A stretch of DNA of 64,000 bases from Toxorhynchites rutilus septentrionalis (taxonomy: Eukaryota > Arthropoda > Insecta > Diptera > Culicidae). Under the pieces are notes generated by a model, which was not told the origin of the DNA, did not search any database, and was given only the letters and a program-made list of their open reading frames with translations. A program made the position numbers and the translations under genes. Location: contig NC_073745.1 in the NCBI RefSeq assembly GCF_029784135.1, forward strand, positions 279,717,803 through 279,781,802, written 5' to 3'. Below, in pieces: positions 1 through 64,000 of the stretch; position 1 is the stretch's first letter; each line of letters begins with the position of its first letter.

Positions 1-2053
1 ACAGGTGGTTATCAAGTTAGCATTAACCACTGGTGGTGGACTTCGAGAAGAATCCGGAATGATGTCATCGTTACTGCTAAATAATCTGCCAGTTCCCTTG
101 GAATTGAAAATTATGTTCAAGCGGAAGAGTTTATTTTAATGTTTTCTATCCACATAGTACTGCTGCGATCGAATACATTTGGTTTTGTGATTTTTCAATC
201 AAGTGCAACTAATTAGCAGGAAAGCATCTGAAGATTATTCTCCCCCATCAGTAAAATATTTTCGTATCGAATACAGTTCGCGCGCGCAATGGAAAATGTT
301 TCGCATCGCGAAAATCATATAATTTTCAATTATTGCTCAGTCGCCGAAAGTTTCAAACTCAAAGAGTTCATTCGCCTCTAGTTTGCCTTCCAAATTTCCA
401 TCGTAAACCACACCTTCCTTCGATTCAGTCACGGACAAAAAGCATACTTAAGCGATATTGTGGTGGTGAAACGCATTCATTTTTCGTGAGGACATCGACA
501 AGACAACATCGTTACTGAACGAGTTGAACGAGCTGGACGAGCTGGACGGCGAGGGATCAAGGGATTCATTATCATTAAGAGAAGAGGAAACGACCGAGAG
601 AATACCAGCATCGAAAATTGGTTCCGCTTGAGACATCGGAGCAACCGTCACACACACACACACATACACATACACGCGCGCAACTCTTTACATTTGCTGA
701 TTATCGAGAAGAATCCGGAAAGATATCGCTGCTGCAAAATAATCTGCCAGTTCCTCTTGGCAGATATAAAAACATGCAAGCGAAAGAGCTCTCGTTTTCG
801 AAGTGCCTCAAATATTCATTTAGTCATTCATTCAGAATGGATTCAGATTCAACTTCAAACAAATGATCACTGAATCAACGATAGTCCTACGTCACCATTG
901 CGGTTATACCATAGATATAACCCACTTCCTGTTTTTTCGTTTGGATGCCATTCAGCATCGAGAAAATTCCGGAAAGGTTCAATCGTTGCTGAAAAATAAT
1001 CTGCCAGTTTCCCTGGGAATTGAAAAATACATTCACGTGAAAAAGTTTATTTTAATGTTTCCTATCCATGTAAAACTGCAACCAAATACAGTTGGTTTTG
1101 TGATTTTACAATCAAGTGCAATTAACAGGTGGTTATCAAGTTAGCATTAACCACTGGTGGTGGACTTCGAGAAGAATCCGGAATGATGTCATCGTTACTG
1201 CTAAATAATCTGCCAGTTCCCTTGGAATTGAAAATTATGTTCAAGCGGAAGAGTTTATTTTAATGTTTTCTATCCACATAGTACTGCTGCGATCGAATAC
1301 ATTTGGTTTTGTGATTTTTCAATCAAGTGCAACTAATTAGCAGGAAAGCATCTGAAGATTATTCTCCCCCATCAGTAAAATATTTTCGTATCGAATACAG
1401 TTCGCGCGCGCAATGGAAAATGTTTCGCATCGCGAAAATCATATAATTTTCAATTATTGCTCAGTCGCCGAAAGTTTCAAACTCAAAGAGTTCATTCGCC
1501 TCTAGTTTGCCTTCCAAATTTCCATCGTAAACCACACCTTCCTTCGATTCAGTCACGGACAAAAAGCATACTTAAGCGATATTGTGGTGGTGAAACGCAT
1601 TCATTTTTCGTGAGGACATCGACAAGACAACATCGTTACTGAACGAGTTGAACGAGCTGGACGGCGAGGGATCAAGGGATTCATTATCATTAAGAGAAGA
1701 GGAAACGACCGAGAGAATACCAGCATCGAAAATTGGTTCCGCTTGAGACATCGGAGCAACCGTCACACACACACACACATACACATACACGCGCGCAACT
1801 CTTTACATTTGCTGATTATCGAGAAGAATCCGGAAAGATATCGCTGCTGCAAAATAATCTGCCAGTTCCTCTTGGCAGATATAAAAACATGCAAGCGAAA
1901 GAGCTCTCGTTTTCGAAGTGCCTCAAATATTCATTTAGTCATTCATTCAGAATGGATTCAGATTCAACTTCAAACAAATGATCACTGAATCAACGATAGT
2001 CCTACGTCACCATTGCGGTTATACCATAGATATAACCCACTTCCTGTTTTTTC
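1..2053. repeat. 1.12 kb tandem duplication
   Basis: Positions 1-938 recur at 1125-2053 with near identity (offset 1124). The only clear difference is a 9 bp loss of one GAGCTGGAC unit, present as two in copy 1 (near 530) and one in copy 2. After 938/2053 the copies diverge abruptly. Inside each copy a shorter module recurs (CGAGAAGAATCCGGAA followed by AATAATCTGCCAGTT) near 45, 705, 959, 1169 and 1820, so the array is nested. Copy 1 begins at the window edge and may extend left. The CA-dinucleotide runs near 648-672 and 1763-1780 are part of the unit. No coding function recognised; it lies in the spin intron after exon 5. Confidence 0.85.
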
Positions 2054-2189
2054 TTCTGTAGGAGCATTGTACCACTGCGACCATTACTTTGATCTATTGT
2101 AGTGCACTCCAGTTTGCTATGTATGCAGTGTCAGTTCGTTCCATCACTCAGGGAATAAGTGATAGTCGCACGAGAACTTTGCATATCCC

Positions 2190-3010
2190 CTACGAAGGTA
2201 TGACTTCCTTTATGAAGTTCCTTACCTGTTTTGGTTCAGCAGACCAAATCTCGTTAGGCATAAGAATGCCCTTTCCAAGAATTCGCAGTCTTCGCTGAAT
2301 TAGTGATTAGTGTACTGCATTGACACAGTAAATGTTCCGAAGTCTCAGCTTGAAATTCCAGAAACGACAGTTATCATCTGCCAGTTTTCCGATTTTTTTA
2401 AGGTGATACTTTCTCGGACAGTGTCCGGTCAATAGATCGGTTAATGTACTCAAATCTGCCTTATTCATGCTGAGTAGGTTGCGTGTTATTCTGTTACAAC
2501 GTGTAATGAATAATTTTTGATTGTTTTGGTGTTGATAGAGCCCTTCAGTTGGCTTCAATAATTGATATCTCCCAGGTTCTGAGCTCAGATTTCATGCATG
2601 ATGTAGATAATCCACAAAATGGCTCAGGCCCGACGAATTTAGTTGAAGATCCTAATCTTGCTAAGAGATCGACTTTTTCATTACCTTCTATACCGCAGTG
2701 ACCAGGCACCCAGTATAGGTTAACTTCGTTAGTAGCAGCTAGTTGTTTTAAGGATAAAATACATTTTCAAACTAGCTTTGACTGATATGTGTATGCTTTT
2801 ACTGCATTAAGAGCTGCTTGGCTATCTGAGAAGATACAGATATTGGCATACCTGTATTTTCTAGTCAAACAAATATTTGTACATGTTAGAATAGCTTGTA
2901 TTTCTGCTTGAAAAACTATAGACAATCCGGCTATACAATCGTAATGTGCAATTTGCATTGTTTCTGTGAAACTTTTTGAATGATCAATCTGCTTACATTG
3001 ATATGGATCA
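2190..3010 (-). pseudogene. LINE ORF2 3' relic with RNase H (I/Loner-like)
   Basis: Minus-strand translation shows FQAEIQAIL ... ICIFSDSQAALNAV (RNase H, first part), then VPGHCGIEGNEKVDLLARLG (second RNase H motif), then LTGHCPRKYHLKKIGKLADD and CRFWNF (degenerate C-terminal Cys/His region). It ends RILGKGILMPNEIW...FIKEVIP before a stop at 2190-2192. Frameshifts and stops separate the pieces, so it is dead. RNase H after the reverse transcriptase is typical of I, Loner and Outcast-type non-LTR elements; the exact clade is inferred. The reverse transcriptase part is absent (5' truncated, as is common for LINEs). Confidence 0.8.
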
Positions 3011-3079
3011 TAGCCATAACAGAAATTTCTATTTTTCTCCTAGGTTTAACGCTAAAAGTAAATATTTTTGTGTAAAGAG

Positions 3080-3234
3080 CAAGCAAACCATTTGTCATGA
3101 CAATTGTCATGCGTAAATGCGAAAACAGAATAGAAACATACGGTATGAGGCATGATGTCGACGCCAACCTCTCTCAGTTTCTATTCTGTTTTCGCATTTT
3201 CGCATGACAATTGTCATGACAAATGGTTTGCTTG
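3080..3234. mobile_element. palindromic hAT-type MITE with 8 bp TSD
   Basis: Left arm 3081-3137 and right arm 3177-3233 are reverse complements with one mismatch over 57 nt, separated by a 39 nt loop. The element begins CAAGCAAACC and ends GGTTTGCTTG. It is flanked by GTAAAGAG at 3072-3079 and 3235-3242, a perfect 8 bp target duplication typical of hAT elements. Non-coding. The near-perfect arms suggest recent origin or gene conversion. It sits just downstream of spin exon 5. Confidence 0.85.
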
Positions 3235-3427
3235 GTAAAGAGACATATATTCGCATGTTATTAATATAGTGTAGTGCGTAATTTCTATAACTATTTCGCC
3301 AAAATAATTATTTAAACAAAGGTCAATCTTGTCCATCCATATAAATCCTATGTAGTGATCTTTTTTGCCTGCCCAACAGATTACTAATACATATGAACGG
3401 TGCAAGTGCCCTATGTTCGGTACTTAC

Positions 3428-62883
<59,456 letters not shown>

Positions 62884-64000
62884 TCAAGTTTCGAACGATA
62901 GACGAATTTCTACGACAATCGAATTCCACTAACTGCAGCAACCGGCCACAATACGAAACTGTCAAATACGTGTTTGCTTGTTTGTTCCTCTTTCACTCTC
63001 CCGCCGTTGCCGAAACGTGACAATGTGAGCGAACGAGAGAGAAGTTCGCAAAAACAAAAAACTGTTTATGTGGCGATCGGATGATTCTCTGCTTTCTGCT
63101 ATGAATAGATTCTTCTTTAGCTTCTCTGATCGCTTTTCACCTTCTTCCACACGGGCGATATTGAATTCGTACGAAGCAAATTTTTCACTCTTTCTGCAAC
63201 ACCAATTTTCGGCGACCTCTGCTGAAGTGCACTTTCGACTACTTTCTTCTTTCACTCCGGCAAGTGACACAACTGCAAACTTCCACGAGCGAAGCTTTCC
63301 CTGCAGTTCGAAGCAAACGCAAGATGTTTCTTCGAACAATTCGCAAGGAATATTGCTAAAAATATCTGCTTCTCCGTACGTTTTTTCACCTACACTAATG
63401 CACAGTATCGCACTGAAAACCGTCGACCGATTAATCACGCGATTTTGATATCCTCGCGAAGTGTCTCGAAAACACGACCGAACGACGAAAGATGCAAATA
63501 ACGACTGTTTCGCGGGAGAGGGTTTCTCTTTCACTACACTTCGAAATTCGCTGGCGAGTGAGCGAGAAAAAAATTGCGTATTTCGATCGGTCTCTTTCTT
63601 TGGACTGACAGCATTCAAATACACAGCTTTGAGCTTTGTGTTCCATCGGTTCCAAGGCGCGTAGAAGTATATCCTAAGGTGGGCCAACTTGCTAAAACCA
63701 CTCTTCAGCCATCTTGGAAATCTACTGTGTTTTGTTTGTAAACAAAACACAATACGCTTGTGCCGGAGCTCGCTCGTGATCAGTCTGTCTCTTTCACGCT
63801 TCAAGGAAATAATTCCCCTTCTGCTTTCTTCCGTACTGTTTTCATATACCGCTCCCCTAACAAACTTAGTGACGAAACAGCCTCACCTAGTACCATAGAC
63901 CAGTCTTGATCGGCTCCATCCGCGTTGACGGCATTGAGCTTCGTATTACAAATTGAGGGAGTAGGCATGACAATATGGGTTTGCAGAAGAAATGAACGTA
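62884..64000 (-). promoter_or_regulatory. spin 5' leader/promoter-proximal region
   Basis: This stretch lies directly upstream of the spin ATG on the minus strand. It is less AT-rich than most of the introns and purine-rich on the minus strand (many GAAG/GAGAG runs). It probably holds the 5' UTR and core promoter, but I cannot place a transcription start or a TATA box. It also carries the long open frame listed separately (62962-63804). No transposon signature was seen, in contrast to the introns. Confidence 0.5.
62962..63804 (-). other. 280-codon open reading frame upstream of spin
   Basis: An uninterrupted minus-strand frame from an ATG at 63804 to a stop at 62962-62964. It is in the same frame as the spin ATG, 26 codons upstream of it. 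The predicted product is basic and Ser/Arg/Lys/Glu-rich, with no motif, signal peptide or membrane helix that I recognise. It could be a long upstream ORF in the spin leader, an N-terminal extension joined by splicing, or chance in a stop-poor purine-rich leader. The opposite strand is also unusually open here (63068-63448), which favours a compositional effect. Not claimed as a gene. Confidence 0.3.

Noticed and set aside
448..675. Serine-rich frame MYVYVCVCVTV..., repeated at 1572-1790
   Set aside because: It starts in a CA/TG dinucleotide run and lies in the tandem duplication. No domain, and the copies differ by whole units as repeats do.
3323..3427. Continuation of the exon 5 frame past ...VGL
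   Set aside because: Sequence after the GTAAGT no longer resembles Spinster; read as intron.

Overview
The window is insect nuclear DNA, most probably from a culicine mosquito. The main evidence is one strongly recognisable gene on the minus strand, a dipteran spinster (spin) orthologue. This is a major facilitator superfamily (MFS) transporter of late endosomes and lysosomes. Its introns are very large and filled with decayed transposons, as expected of large culicine genomes. The tRNA-derived SINEs with GAA-triplet tails resemble the Feilai family described in Aedes aegypti, which points to an Aedes-like lineage (inference). No other protein-coding host gene could be supported, and there are no convincing tRNA or rRNA genes.

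Gene layout, read right to left. The start codon is at 62883-62881. Exon 1 (62526-62883) encodes an acidic N-terminal tail and TM1. A 47.4 kb intron follows. Exon 2 (14755-15112) encodes TM2 to TM4/5 with the MFS loop motif. After an 8.5 kb intron comes exon 3 (5947-6273). Then there are two alternative versions of the same exon, 4A (5626-5875) and 4B (5209-5470), and exon 5 (3428-3526). All junctions keep frame. The last exon(s), encoding the final helix and C-terminus, were not found and should lie left of position 1. Exons 4A and 4B have identical entry and exit phases and are about 47% identical by hand alignment. Using both or neither shifts the frame, so they behave as mutually exclusive exons that would swap TM8-TM10.

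The rest is intron. Positions 1-2053 hold a 1.12 kb tandem duplication. Positions 2190-3010 hold the 3' end of a decayed I/Loner-like LINE (RNase H), and 3080-3234 a near-perfect palindromic hAT-type MITE with an 8 bp target duplication. Intron 2 holds a decayed mariner (6965-9077), two related SINEs, a 60+60 nt foldback and a mariner relic. Intron 1 holds a palindromic element with a Feilai-like SINE inserted in it (17084-18350), a piggyBac-like MITE with a second Feilai-like SINE (20204-21394), other SINEs, a Tc1/ITmD37E-like relic (24246-24640), nested hAT elements (30397-32459), TIR MITEs (35600-35848, 40000-40205), a Helitron-like element with a 180 bp TA tract, a Tigger/pogo relic (42000-43932), another mariner relic, a hAT-type element around an ITmD37E-like relic (53941-56021), a pogo relic (57490-58340) and a long-TIR element (59468-62252). 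Two dispersed repeat families recur throughout: one with GACGTAG-type ends and a short tandem module, one palindromic and AT-rich.

The observations I rate highest are the mutually exclusive spin exons, the 280-codon open frame directly upstream of and in frame with the spin start, the perfect-looking foldbacks, and the ~75-85 bp module shared between otherwise different repeats.
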